DNA of 64,000 bases from Terribium retamae (GTDB taxonomy: Bacteria; Pseudomonadota; Alphaproteobacteria; Rhizobiales; Rhizobiaceae): NCBI RefSeq assembly GCF_022347545.1, contig NZ_JAKREW010000015.1:1-64000 (forward strand), in the 5' to 3' direction. Below the pieces are notes generated by a model. It was not told the origin of the DNA. It ran no database searches and was given only the letters and a program-made list of their open reading frames with translations. Shown piece after piece: positions 1-8,364 of the stretch (position 1 is the stretch's first letter; every line of letters starts with the position of its first letter). The position numbers and the translations under genes were made by a program.

Positions 1-200
1 GGATTGATGGCGGTGACCAGGATCAGCTTGCCGTCCTTGTTGCCCTTCACCGACTTGATGAACTCGGCCGAGACCTTGGCCTTGTCATGGCCATAGGGCA
101 GAAGATGCTCGTTCGGTATGCCGATCTTCTCGCCGATCGCCTGGATCGGCTGCTTCTTCGCCCCACGCGCGATCTCAATGTCACTCTTGTACTCGGCCAT
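1..200 (-). CDS. fhs: Formate--tetrahydrofolate ligase, N-terminal part (runs off the window)
   Basis: Only the first 66 codons are present; the gene continues past position 1. The product would ligate formate to tetrahydrofolate using ATP, feeding one-carbon metabolism. The translated start ([19 protein letters not shown]) and the later GHDKAKVS and [10 protein letters not shown] segments are the characteristic N-terminus of this family; the last one lies just before the family's P-loop, which is outside the window. It lies downstream of the DUF2333 gene on the same strand, separated by about 300 bp that hold a heptamer repeat array. The start is the only ATG that gives the family N-terminus. 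Confidence 0.9.
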   Translation of the reverse strand, partial: MAEYKSDIEIARGAKKQPIQAIGEKIGIPNEHLLPYGHDKAKVSAEFIKSVKGNKDGKLILVTAIN

Positions 201-501
201 ATCCGGTGATCTCCCAATCGTCAGGTGGCAGGCGCGGCATTCGCCGCCGGTGTCGTGCGGCATAGAAGCCGAGTGTGGGCTCTTCCCGCCGTCTCAAAAC
301 AGCCGCGCAATACGCGAAATGCGACAGGGGTGTTCGCAGCGAATAGCGAATGGCGAGTAGCGAATAGGGGAAGGCGCAGTCGTATTCGCAATCCAGCTTG
401 CGACATCATCGCAACCGGCTAACTTTATTCGCTATTCGCTATTCGCTATTCGCTATTCGCTATTCGCTATTCGCTATTCGCTATTCGCTATTCGCTATTC
501 G
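201..501. other. Gene-free gap between the DUF2333 gene and fhs, rich in 7-bp repeats
   Basis: No credible gene is present. The gap holds a four-copy heptamer block (340-367), a ten-copy array in the opposite orientation (432-501) and, presumably, the fhs promoter close to position 200-330. I could not pick a convincing -35/-10 pair. Confidence 0.6.
340..367 (+). repeat. Four-copy heptamer block, inverted relative to the main array
   Basis: Units CGAATAG, CGAATGG, CGAGTAG and CGAATAG follow each other on the plus strand. They are the reverse complement of the array at 426-506, so a transcript crossing both could pair over about 28 bp, with a loop of roughly 58 nt and several possible registers. 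Confidence 0.85.
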
Positions 502-506
502 CTATT
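426..506 (+). repeat. Tandem heptanucleotide array (CTATTCG)n
   Basis: Ten perfect tandem copies of CTATTCG occupy 432-501, with partial copies at both ends (426-431 and 502-506). The array abuts the DUF2333 gene: the stop codon of that gene (502-504, TAG on the minus strand) is itself part of the degenerate terminal unit. On the minus strand, the direction of transcription, the unit reads CGAATAG. Confidence 0.95.
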
Positions 507-1623
507 GCGACAGCACGTTGCTGATCTCGACCAGGTTGGAGCGGACACGCAGGACATAAAAGCCCATGGTGGTCAGGTGTGTAGCAAAGATGCCGGTCTC
601 GTCGCTGTTGGCGACGAGCCAGGGCTGGATGCGTAGCGCCGAAACGAACTGGGCGTCCATCGTGTCCCAAAGGCTTTTCAGGTTCTTCTGCTTGATAACG
701 TCCTCGAAATCGGCCTCCGCAGCTTTCATCAACCCGTAATAGGCATAAAGCTGGCCATAAGCGAACCAGAAGCGGTCGTCGGCGCGCGCGTCGAAGAAGC
801 CATAATTGTAGTTCTCCGCACGATCTTTGAGGATCGCGGAAGTCGAACCGATGTCCGATGAAATGCGGTCGATGTACTGCTTGAGATTGTCGGCACGAGC
901 GTCGAAGACAGCCTGACAGTTGGCGAGCTTGGTATTGAACGCCCGCAGCTTCCTGATGGCGTCGCGGTAATAGCTCGGCGTCGGCGTCTTGGGGCCGAAC
1001 GGGCTCAGGCCGAAATACCAGGTGTATTCATCGAACTGGAGGTTTCCGCGCGCGTCCTGCAGATCGCTGTCGATCTGCGAGGTGGTGCGCACCCGGCCCA
1101 TATTGTCGGCAAGCTCAGTGGCAGTACGCCGTGCCGCCTGATTGATGCCGCGTTGGAACGAGGCCTTGTTGTCCATGAACGGCGTCTTGTCCCAGTCGAG
1201 GCCGAACAGGCCGACCTTGTAGAGGATCATCGACGAGATCCAGGCGTTCTGATTCACGTTGAGGTCAGTCAGATCGGCGGTGACATCGGCGATGGCGGAG
1301 CGGCCGCACGACCTTGTGGTATCGGTGCCGCCGCCGGCGGTGACTTGTTCGCCTGCCGAAACGTTGCGGCTCTCGAACTTGTACTTGTCGACATAGTTGG
1401 GATCGAAATTATTCCACCACTGCGTCGCATAAATGAGATTGGCGTAGAGGCCTGCCAGGATGAGCAGGCCGACGCCCACCACCGTCTTCAGGATCCAGCC
1501 GCGCTGGAAATACCAGCGACCGAGCCACATGAATGGCCACAGGATGATGCCGATCAGGAGGCCGATACCGCGGCCGATCCACTGGAATATCCGGGTGATG
1601 AAATTCACGATCGGATCGAGCAT
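502..1623 (-). CDS. DUF2333 family membrane protein
   Basis: A 373-residue protein with two hydrophobic segments near the N-terminus (about residues 17-36 and 44-65) followed by a large soluble domain, probably periplasmic. The N-terminal pattern and overall length match the DUF2333 family of uncharacterised proteins as I remember it; no function is established. It is the last gene of a minus-strand operon, 13 bp after the preceding unknown gene, which suggests it anchors the operon's AAA ATPase and coiled-coil partners at the membrane. The start is preceded by a G-rich Shine-Dalgarno-like stretch. Its stop codon lies within the adjacent heptamer repeat. Confidence 0.75.
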   Translation of the reverse strand: MLDPIVNFITRIFQWIGRGIGLLIGIILWPFMWLGRWYFQRGWILKTVVGVGLLILAGLYANLIYATQWWNNFDPNYVDKYKFESRNVSAGEQVTAGGGTDTTRSCGRSAIADVTADLTDLNVNQNAWISSMILYKVGLFGLDWDKTPFMDNKASFQRGINQAARRTATELADNMGRVRTTSQIDSDLQDARGNLQFDEYTWYFGLSPFGPKTPTPSYYRDAIRKLRAFNTKLANCQAVFDARADNLKQYIDRISSDIGSTSAILKDRAENYNYGFFDARADDRFWFAYGQLYAYYGLMKAAEADFEDVIKQKNLKSLWDTMDAQFVSALRIQPWLVANSDETGIFATHLTTMGFYVLRVRSNLVEISNVLSQ

Positions 1624-1636
1624 ACGGTCACACCCC

Positions 1637-2923
1637 CTAGTCGGTCAGGCCATAGAGACGGTTCCTGAACGCGTCCTTGTCCCTGAGATATGTGGTTTTC
1701 AGAACGTCGACAACATGCGATCGCCAAGCGCCGCTGAAGCCTTCATAGTCCTTGTAGAAACCCTGCTTGTTGAAGACGTAGCGGGAAACGAAGTCCGACG
1801 GCACGAAATCGGAGATCAGCCGGTTGGTCAGCCAGGCATCGGCGTGTCTTGGCTTGGCGCGCACCACCAGGAAGCGCTGCCTCGGCTGCACATCCTCGAT
1901 CTTCAGTTGGCCGAGCTGGCCGATTTCGCGCTTGGCGGCATTGAGGAATGGAAAGTCGCCGTCGCGATTGATCGCCGAGGCATTGTTGTGGATCCAGGTC
2001 TGCAGCCAAACCTTGTCGACACTGGAAAGATTGCGATCCGGGTCGGCCTGCCAGATCAGATTGCGCACCACCATTTCGGCGCGATGTTCGAGATAGCCCG
2101 AGTTCTCGATCCAGGAGGCGCGCGGCAGTTCGATGCGGCCGCTGCTGGCCAGGAAACGAAAGACGGCGTCGGCATCCTTGATCGACAGGTAACTGACTTG
2201 CCACGGTCGCGAACGCCGGAATCCCGGGGCTGCCGGATCGCCGATGACCGTCGTCACGTCCGGGTCGACGAAAACATAGAGACCGCCGAAATGACTCGTC
2301 CAATAGGCATTGTGGCGGAAGATGACCTGATCGGGGACCAGCGCATTTTCGCGAATGTCGCCGGTAACCTTGGCCAGTTCCACCATACGTTCGAGCATCT
2401 TGTTATCGCGCCAGGCGTCAGGCTCCTGTTTCAGCCGGTCGACCAGCGTGCCGAGCTCCGAAGCCTTGCCAAGCACATCCTCTGCCGAGAGGACGCGAAA
2501 CTCCACCTGGTTGATGGAGAGCAGGTCTTCGATATCGCTTACTGTCGAGACCGAATCCTCGATCTCGCCGTAGATGACGTCCTTGATGGTCAGCGCATCG
2601 ATGGCGCGGCTGTTCTTCGACATGAACTCGAACATCAGCTGCGAGGTGTTCGAGAAAGCCGTGTGTACGACCGGCAAGTCGATCTGCGCAGGCGTCAGGA
2701 TGATGAAACGGCGGTTGATCCCGTTGGGATCGAGATAGTCGTAGTCCTTGCATTCCTCGGCGATCTCGGGCGAGAAACCAGTGCGGTCGACATGGAAGCT
2801 CTTCAGCTTGGTCGGCTTGAAACCGAACGCCTTCAGCGCCTTGTTGTAGCGATCGATGAGATGCGGCTCGTCGATCGGCAGCAGGCGGCCGTAGATGAGC
2901 TCGTTGTCGCGCAGGAGATCCAT
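1637..2923 (-). CDS. Conserved protein of unknown function in the AAA ATPase operon
   Basis: A 428-residue soluble protein without signal peptide or membrane segments. I do not recognise a catalytic motif; it may belong to one of the rhizobial DUF families (DUF6638 is possible, unverified). The frame is open further upstream to 3004, but the ATG at 2923 (MDLLRDNELIYG) is preferred because GGAGAAGG lies 5 nt upstream, whereas the upstream extension is low-complexity sequence translated from a palindromic repeat. That repeat's outer arm is therefore the ribosome binding site of this gene. It sits between the ATPase/DUF559 genes and the DUF2333 gene. Confidence 0.7.
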   Translation of the reverse strand: MDLLRDNELIYGRLLPIDEPHLIDRYNKALKAFGFKPTKLKSFHVDRTGFSPEIAEECKDYDYLDPNGINRRFIILTPAQIDLPVVHTAFSNTSQLMFEFMSKNSRAIDALTIKDVIYGEIEDSVSTVSDIEDLLSINQVEFRVLSAEDVLGKASELGTLVDRLKQEPDAWRDNKMLERMVELAKVTGDIRENALVPDQVIFRHNAYWTSHFGGLYVFVDPDVTTVIGDPAAPGFRRSRPWQVSYLSIKDADAVFRFLASSGRIELPRASWIENSGYLEHRAEMVVRNLIWQADPDRNLSSVDKVWLQTWIHNNASAINRDGDFPFLNAAKREIGQLGQLKIEDVQPRQRFLVVRAKPRHADAWLTNRLISDFVPSDFVSRYVFNKQGFYKDYEGFSGAWRSHVVDVLKTTYLRDKDAFRNRLYGLTD

Positions 2924-2927
2924 TATT

Positions 2928-2976
2928 CCTTCTCCCCGTTTAGGGGGAGAAGGTGCCCGAAGGGCGGATGAGGGGC
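2928..2976 (+). repeat. Palindromic intergenic repeat, left copy
   Basis: The first stem pairs CCTTCTCCCC with GGGGAGAAGG around a short loop. A second small stem is GCCC-GAA-GGGC, followed by the tail GGATGAGGGGC. A second copy of the same element lies at 3408-3459 in inverted orientation. The left copy begins 4 nt before the start codon of the downstream gene and supplies its Shine-Dalgarno sequence. Confidence 0.85.
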
Positions 2977-2984
2977 GGCACAGG

Positions 2985-3401
2985 TCATGCTTGGTTCTCG
3001 ACACCGGCTGACGCAGGCAAGAATTTGATCTCGTGGGAAGTCATCTTCTGGTTCAAACTGCCATTGAGTGCGGCAAGAATCGTGTTCAAGACCGAGCGTT
3101 GGTCTTTGAGAACATCTGCATGCCAAATCCGCAATACGGACCACCCATTTCCATTCATGGTTTCATCTCGGAAGCGATCTGTCTGACTCATCGCATGTTG
3201 GCTGCCATCAACTTCAACGACAAGGTTTGCTTCGCGACACGCGAAGTCCGCGAAATATGGACCGATCGGTAACTGGCGGACAAATTTGTAGCCATTCAGG
3301 CGCCTTCCGCGAAGTTCGTACCAGAGCTTTTCCTCGGCCTCATTGTCTACGCGCCGAAGCAGCCGAGCTCTTGAGGTTCTGGCTTCATTGCTGCCGCGCA
3401 T
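2985..3401 (-). CDS. DUF559 (Vsr-like) endonuclease-domain protein
   Basis: A small protein (138 residues from the ATG at 3401; five more if the ATG at 3416 is used) of the DUF559 family, which has a restriction endonuclease/Vsr-like fold. Visible family features are the EEKLWYELRGRRLNGYKFVRQ segment, the PYFADFACREANLVVEVDG core with candidate catalytic D and E residues, and the GWSVLRIW strand. The start at 3401 is favoured because GAGGGG, from the tail of the right-hand palindromic repeat, lies about 8 nt upstream. It occupies the entire gap between two operon genes and is bracketed by inverted repeats, so it looks like an inserted cassette. Its biological target is unknown. Confidence 0.8.
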   Translation of the reverse strand: MRGSNEARTSRARLLRRVDNEAEEKLWYELRGRRLNGYKFVRQLPIGPYFADFACREANLVVEVDGSQHAMSQTDRFRDETMNGNGWSVLRIWHADVLKDQRSVLNTILAALNGSLNQKMTSHEIKFLPASAGVENQA

Positions 3402-3407
3402 GGCGCT

Positions 3408-3459
3408 GCCCCTCATCCGTCACTTCGTGACACCTTCTCCCCGTAAACGGGGAGAAGGG
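3408..3459 (-). repeat. Palindromic intergenic repeat, right copy (inverted)
   Basis: Reverse complement of the left copy at 2928-2976, with the same outer stem (CCTTCTCCCC/GGGGAGAAGG) and tail. The second stem is GTCAC-TTC-GTGAC, different in sequence from the left copy but still base-paired. It ends 5 nt before the stop codon of the AAA ATPase gene. Confidence 0.85.
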
Positions 3460-3464
3460 AAGAA

Positions 3465-5375
3465 TTACGCGTTCCACAGCCCCTTCTTCTTCAACTCCTC
3501 CATCTCCCTGGCTGCGCGTTCGCGCAGGCGAGCGTCGCGAAGCAGCTTGTCGACCGCCGCATCGTCGGACTTGTCGGCATAGCGGAATTCGGAATCGGCG
3601 TAGCGGTTGATCTCCTGCATGATCATGTCCATGTCGAATGGACGGCGCAGTTCCTCGATCATCGCCTTCTTGTCATCGTAGCTCTTGTGCATGAAGGCTT
3701 CGGGCTTTTCGAACCACTCATCAGGCAGTTCGATGTCCATGGCGCGCATCTTGATGGCATCGGTGACGTTCTTGATAGCGCGCCCGGTGAAGCGTGGCTC
3801 GGCTTCCTTGATCAGATGCAGATAGCTGCCGACATCTTCCAGTGTTTTCGGCTGACCGCTTTCCTTGATGAAGCGCTCATAGACCTTCATCAGCCCATCT
3901 TCGTGCGGCTTGTCGTGACCTTCATAGGCTTCCGCCACGGCGCGCTGGATCTCCTGGGCGGCATAAAGCTTGTGCTCACCGAGCGGGATCTTGTGGTTCT
4001 TGCCGGCAAGCAGCACGAAAATGTCGATATAATCGTCGCGGGTCTGCGGGCCGTCGACCAGCCAGCGGGCACCGGCGCGCTGGCGCAACGCATCGTCGAC
4101 GTTTTCGGGGTAGTTGGAAAACATGCCAAAGGCGCAATTGCCGCGCACCACCGTGCCGGCGCCAGCAAAGGCGTCCATCAGGACGCCAGTGATCTCCTGC
4201 TGGCCGGCCGAGGCGCGATCGTCGGAACGCTTGGCCGCGACCTGGTCGATGTCGTCGATGGTACCGAAGCCGATCGCGCGCGGGTTGAGCACATTGTTGA
4301 TGAACTGCCGGCAATTCTGGCCGGACTTGCCTTGATAGGACGAGATCTGGTCGACGCCGAAATTCTCATAAGCGAAGGGATAGCCGGCGACCTTGCAATA
4401 GTCGTTGATCAGGCCGGCGATCATCTGGATCAGCGTCGTCTTGCCGGTGCCCGGTGCGCCGTCGCCGATGAAGGTGAACAAGAAGCCGCCGAGCTCGACA
4501 AACGGGTTCAGCTCCCGGTCGAAGTCGTAGGCCATCAGCATCTTGGCCAGTTTCACCGACTGGTATTTGGCGATGTGATTGCCGACGACCTCTTCCGGCT
4601 TCTTGAAGGTCATCACGAGCGGTTTCGACTTCTTGCCAGGCGCGACATCGAAGCCGTCGATCGTGAAGTCGTCGGCATCAATGCGAATGTGCGTGTCTTC
4701 GAAGGCGTCAAGCCCGTCGAAGCGGCCCTTGCGTGTCAGCAGGCCGTCAATGGCGACGCGGGCGAAGCTTTTGGCGCGAGTCAGGAGATCGGCATCGTCC
4801 TTGGTGCCGGCGAGAACCCTGTCGAGGCCCGCAACAAGGGACTTCACCGCATCCTGCGGCGTGTCGAACAGGAAGTCCGGCTCGGCGATATCGTTCGGCG
4901 CCTCGCCATCGCTGTCGATGAGTTGGGACAGGTAGGAGGCGAGCGTGAAGGCGGCGACATAGGCTGAAGCGGAGAGCAGTTTCTTGAATTGGGTGGCCTG
5001 TTCACCCTCTAGCGGTGAGCGTGCGTTCTGCGCCTGCAGGCTTTCGAGATCGGTCGATCGCGCGAAGATGTCCGATACCGCCAGCGCTACGGCAATGCCG
5101 CGCCGCGCGCGGTAAAGCAGCGTGTGCTGCGGGATTGACAGCAACTGATCGTCGGGCCGTGTGGAGGCAACCGTCTTTTGCAGTTCGACTTCTCGCGTTT
5201 TGCGCAGCGAGCCAGCTGAAACAGTGGAGACAAAGCGGCGACCTGTCCCCGCAAGCGCGGTGCCGGATTCTCCCGACGAATCCTCCAGCACGACGATGCG
5301 GGTGATGAAGCTCTGCGCGGTAGCGCGGTGCTTTTCGATATCGGCTTCCGGAATGGTGGTCAGCCCGGTGTCCAT
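3465..5375 (-). CDS. AAA family ATPase
   Basis: A 636-residue protein. An N-terminal region of about 290 residues without recognised motifs precedes an AAA core: Walker A GAPGTGKTT (around 305-313), a Walker B-like IDDID (373-377), a sensor-1 Asn in FSNYPENV (around 421) and candidate arginine fingers in LRQRAGARW. The C-terminal lid follows. There is no membrane segment. It probably hydrolyses ATP to remodel a partner, and its neighbours (coiled-coil protein, two unknown proteins, membrane-anchored DUF2333 protein) are the likely partners. The start has GAGGGA 5 nt upstream and follows the preceding gene by about 24 bp. The substrate is unknown. Confidence 0.8.
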   Translation of the reverse strand: MDTGLTTIPEADIEKHRATAQSFITRIVVLEDSSGESGTALAGTGRRFVSTVSAGSLRKTREVELQKTVASTRPDDQLLSIPQHTLLYRARRGIAVALAVSDIFARSTDLESLQAQNARSPLEGEQATQFKKLLSASAYVAAFTLASYLSQLIDSDGEAPNDIAEPDFLFDTPQDAVKSLVAGLDRVLAGTKDDADLLTRAKSFARVAIDGLLTRKGRFDGLDAFEDTHIRIDADDFTIDGFDVAPGKKSKPLVMTFKKPEEVVGNHIAKYQSVKLAKMLMAYDFDRELNPFVELGGFLFTFIGDGAPGTGKTTLIQMIAGLINDYCKVAGYPFAYENFGVDQISSYQGKSGQNCRQFINNVLNPRAIGFGTIDDIDQVAAKRSDDRASAGQQEITGVLMDAFAGAGTVVRGNCAFGMFSNYPENVDDALRQRAGARWLVDGPQTRDDYIDIFVLLAGKNHKIPLGEHKLYAAQEIQRAVAEAYEGHDKPHEDGLMKVYERFIKESGQPKTLEDVGSYLHLIKEAEPRFTGRAIKNVTDAIKMRAMDIELPDEWFEKPEAFMHKSYDDKKAMIEELRRPFDMDMIMQEINRYADSEFRYADKSDDAAVDKLLRDARLRERAAREMEELKKKGLWNA

Positions 5376-5399
5376 TCTGTCCCTCGTTACGCAGTGGCT

Positions 5400-6545
5400 C
5401 TAGACGTCCGAAATCACCCGTCCGCCGGACAGGATGTGCACCTTGTAGCCGTTGAATATCTTCTGGGTTTCGCCCGCGGCATAGAGTGCCTGATAAGCTT
5501 CGTGCGGCACCAGCGCGTGGTTCTCGAAACTCGAAACGCCCTGCCGCGTTGCTTCCAGGTCATCGGTGTTGATGAAAAATTCCTGGGTGGTCTTTTCGCT
5601 GGAGAAAAGGCCGCGACGCCCCGGTTTCTCGCCCTTCGAATAGATTTCCTGGATGGTCCAGGTGAGCAGCCAGGCATTCTCCGGCTTGCGCACCTTGGCC
5701 AGCACTTCGGTCACGGTCGAATTGTTGTCGGTGATGCCGGCCGAGTAGAAGGGGCCGAGAATCACGCGCCGCAGCTGCTTGGGATGCAGCGGCTCGAAAT
5801 CCTTGTCGAGATTGACCGCTATGGTCAGCGGCGTCAGTGAATAGGAGGAGTTCTTTTCGGTGAAGTCGTCGAAACGGCGAGCGAGGTCAGGGTTCAGCAG
5901 GCCATCCACGGGCAGCGGTATCTCGACATCCTCGTTGAGGCGGCCATCCTTGCCGACCAACTGGCGCACGATGTCGTCGGATGAATCCTCCACCGTCACC
6001 ATATAGATCAGTGGCAGATTGGCGGTGCCGTCGAAGCTTGCCCAATGCACCAGATAGTAAGGCAGGCCGGATTTCGGATTGACAGAGACCTTGGCTGTCT
6101 GTGCCAAGGTGAAGGGGCCGAAGGTCTCGCCGCTCTTGATGTCTTCCAGATAGAGCCTCTCCGCCATCGATTTCTGCAGCGTCTTTGGAAATTCCTTGTG
6201 GCGCAGGATGAAGTCGGCCATCTCAGAGCGCAGCTCACGCGTGGATGGGATGGTGGCAAGCCGGCTGTCAGCCTGACGACGATCATTCTCCAGCTCAAGC
6301 AGGTTCTGGAAGACCGGATAGCCGCTTTCGGCGCGGGAGATTTTGAATGTCTCCATGAAGCCGAGACGGTTGCGCCAGCAGGTGAAAGACTTGTCGAGGC
6401 GGCTGATGTACTCGGCCACGATCTTGGCGACGATACCATGCCGGTACAGCGGCGAGCGGTCATCGCGCATGAAGATCTCGAGACCGGACAACGCCGCCGT
6501 TATGGCCGAGAAATAGCGCTCGGCCGCATCGGTTTCGATGGTCAT
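5400..6545 (-). CDS. Conserved protein of unknown function in the AAA ATPase operon
   Basis: A 381-residue soluble protein, predicted mostly alpha-helical in its first half (a long charged stretch up to about residue 130) and more mixed afterwards. No signal peptide, membrane segment or known catalytic motif is visible. It lies between the coiled-coil gene and the ATPase gene, close to both, so co-transcription is likely. The ATG start is preceded by GAGGGAG at about 10 nt. I do not recognise the family. Confidence 0.65.
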   Translation of the reverse strand: MTIETDAAERYFSAITAALSGLEIFMRDDRSPLYRHGIVAKIVAEYISRLDKSFTCWRNRLGFMETFKISRAESGYPVFQNLLELENDRRQADSRLATIPSTRELRSEMADFILRHKEFPKTLQKSMAERLYLEDIKSGETFGPFTLAQTAKVSVNPKSGLPYYLVHWASFDGTANLPLIYMVTVEDSSDDIVRQLVGKDGRLNEDVEIPLPVDGLLNPDLARRFDDFTEKNSSYSLTPLTIAVNLDKDFEPLHPKQLRRVILGPFYSAGITDNNSTVTEVLAKVRKPENAWLLTWTIQEIYSKGEKPGRRGLFSSEKTTQEFFINTDDLEATRQGVSSFENHALVPHEAYQALYAAGETQKIFNGYKVHILSGGRVISDV

Positions 6546-6625
6546 GCGTTTGCTCCCTCGAAGGGAGAAAGACGCTGGATGGGGTTACGAAAAGTCATCG
6601 ATAGGTGTGAACAGTCCTGCCGAGG

Positions 6626-7714
6626 TCAGGACTGCACATAGTTCGCTGAATTGTGCTTCTTCATGACGTCGTCGAAGCGGCGTGCGAAAGCATCGTCCGC
6701 CAGCTTCTTGCGGCGCTGGATGTCGGCTGTCGCCACCATGTTCTTCTCATGCATTTCGAGCAGGTCGCCGATGTGTTTCTGGGCGGCCGCACCGATACCT
6801 GCCATCGTCTCTTCAGCGGTAGTGTCGACTTGCGAGCCCAGAGTGTTGATCTTGTGCGCGACATCCTGCTGGGCGGCTGTCTTCAGCGAATCCTCAAGCG
6901 CTTTATAGAGCACGATGCGCTGTTCGGTATCGATGGTCAGCTTGTTGATGAGTGTCGACTGCGCGGCGATCTGGTTGTTCAGCGAATCCACGAAGGTCTG
7001 GAACATGGACGTGTAGCGTTCCAGCGTCTGGCTGGCCGCCAGCAATTCCTGTTCCTTGGCTTGACGCTCATTGTATTCGGTGGCGAGCTTGGTGCGCTCG
7101 CTTTCCAGCCCGGTGCGATCTTTCTGGCTGGTCGAGGCGGCAATCTTGTTTTCGATGTCCAGCAGCAGCGGATTCAATTCCTGAATTCGCTTCTGCACGG
7201 CTTCGAGTTCGGCCATGGTCGCCTTGCGGCGTTCGATCACCTGCGAAAGACTGGCCTCGGAGGTCTTGTAGCGTTGATCGAGTACCTCCTTCTGCGCCTT
7301 CAGAATGCCGACGATCGTGTCGGACTTGGCCAGGAGCTCCTGCAGGTTGCCGGCGAGCGACATGTTGCGCACGCGGTCGGTGCGCATGCGCTGTTTCTTC
7401 TGTGCCGAGAAGATGCCGACGAAGCTTTCCCAGCCAGTATAGTTCTTCATGCTCTCGAATTCGGAACCGAAGACATTGGTCGCGTCCTCAAGGCCGATGA
7501 TCAGATCGGCGATATTGGCTTCCATGGTCTTCTGCTGCTTGAGAACGTCCTGGATGCGGGCATTCTCGATGTCGAAATTGGCATCGCCGATTTTCTGATC
7601 GGCCTTGGCAAGCGTGTCGAGCACGGTACCGGATTGCTCGATCTTGGAACGCATGTCTTCGACGACCTGTCTGGTCTTGGCGATTTCGGTGTCGAAGTTT
7701 TGCAATGTCGCCAT
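6626..7714 (-). CDS. Coiled-coil protein, first gene of the AAA ATPase operon
   Basis: A 362-residue protein rich in Glu, Lys, Gln and Ala with heptad-like spacing over much of its length, interrupted near residues 90-105 by an aromatic segment (YTGWESFVGIF). There is no signal peptide or membrane span. The length and the helical C-terminal part recall TelA/KlaA-type toxic-anion-resistance proteins, but the resemblance is weak and I do not assign that name. The start has a strong GGGGGA Shine-Dalgarno sequence. It is the promoter-proximal gene of the five-gene set that ends with DUF2333, so it may act as a scaffold or adaptor for the ATPase. Confidence 0.7.
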   Translation of the reverse strand: MATLQNFDTEIAKTRQVVEDMRSKIEQSGTVLDTLAKADQKIGDANFDIENARIQDVLKQQKTMEANIADLIIGLEDATNVFGSEFESMKNYTGWESFVGIFSAQKKQRMRTDRVRNMSLAGNLQELLAKSDTIVGILKAQKEVLDQRYKTSEASLSQVIERRKATMAELEAVQKRIQELNPLLLDIENKIAASTSQKDRTGLESERTKLATEYNERQAKEQELLAASQTLERYTSMFQTFVDSLNNQIAAQSTLINKLTIDTEQRIVLYKALEDSLKTAAQQDVAHKINTLGSQVDTTAEETMAGIGAAAQKHIGDLLEMHEKNMVATADIQRRKKLADDAFARRFDDVMKKHNSANYVQS

Positions 7715-7860
7715 CAGATCCCCCTAGTGGTGGCAAGCCTACACTGCACGCGGCAGTCGATGGCGAATATATGTGGGGCGATTGGCGATTGAAAGACGCA
7801 GACGTTGCTTTCGTCGCGAGCACGACCACTCATGGCGATGCTGGCGACGATTGCTTCGGA

Positions 7861-8256
7861 TCAGGGCTTGGGGGCGGCCTTCAGATAGGCGATGACGTTG
7901 GCAATTTCGGCATCGTCCTTCAGGCCCATATAGGCCATCTTGTTGCCGGGAACTTTCTGTTTCGGGCTGCGCAGATATTCGGCAAGCGATGTGTCGTCCC
8001 AGACGAGTCCGGCGGCACCGGCGTCCTTCATGGCTTGCGAGTATCTTGCAAGATAGCTTGGCGTGGTGCCGGCAGTGCGGCCGAAGACACCGAGCAGATG
8101 CGGCCCGAGCTTGTCCTTTTCCGAAGTTGCGTCGTGGCAGGCGACACATTTATTGAACACCTTCTTGCCGGCGACGGCATCGCCCTCCGCGAGCGCGGGC
8201 AGGGCGATGAGCATGGTGAAAGCTGCGATGGCTGGGCCGAGTGCCTGGCGTTGCAT
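7861..8256 (-). CDS. Periplasmic c-type cytochrome (cytochrome c2-like)
   Basis: A 131-residue precursor with a Sec signal peptide (residues 1-23, ending ALPALA), a single CVACH heme-binding motif (C37, C40, H41) and a C-terminal Met ligand candidate in KMAYMG, the pattern of small class I cytochromes c that carry electrons between the bc1 complex and oxidases. The chosen ATG at 8256 has GAGGA at suitable distance; ATGs at 8262 and 8283 would place the Shine-Dalgarno sequence too close or leave none. It stands alone between tdk and the ATPase operon. Confidence 0.85.
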   Translation of the reverse strand: MQRQALGPAIAAFTMLIALPALAEGDAVAGKKVFNKCVACHDATSEKDKLGPHLLGVFGRTAGTTPSYLARYSQAMKDAGAAGLVWDDTSLAEYLRSPKQKVPGNKMAYMGLKDDAEIANVIAYLKAAPKP

Positions 8257-8364
8257 GATCATTCCTCGGATCGATGGCGACAAGGTGAGCCTATCAGCAG
8301 CAATTGGGGGGCGGCCATGGTACTCTTGGCCGCAGCCTGGGGACCTAATGCCGGCGAAGTCGCC

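Noticed and set aside
426..506. CRISPR-like array
   Set aside because: The repeat unit is 7 bp with no spacers, so it is a simple tandem repeat.
1460..2971. Open frame of 503 codons on the plus strand
   Set aside because: Antisense to the two unknown operon genes, with unusual amino-acid composition and no recognisable domain.
3687..4967. Open frame of 426 codons on the plus strand
   Set aside because: Antisense to the AAA ATPase gene, which has clear Walker motifs.
8311..8333. Terminator of tdk
   Set aside because: A 7-bp stem GCGGCCA/TGGCCGC is present, but on the minus strand it is followed by C residues, not T.
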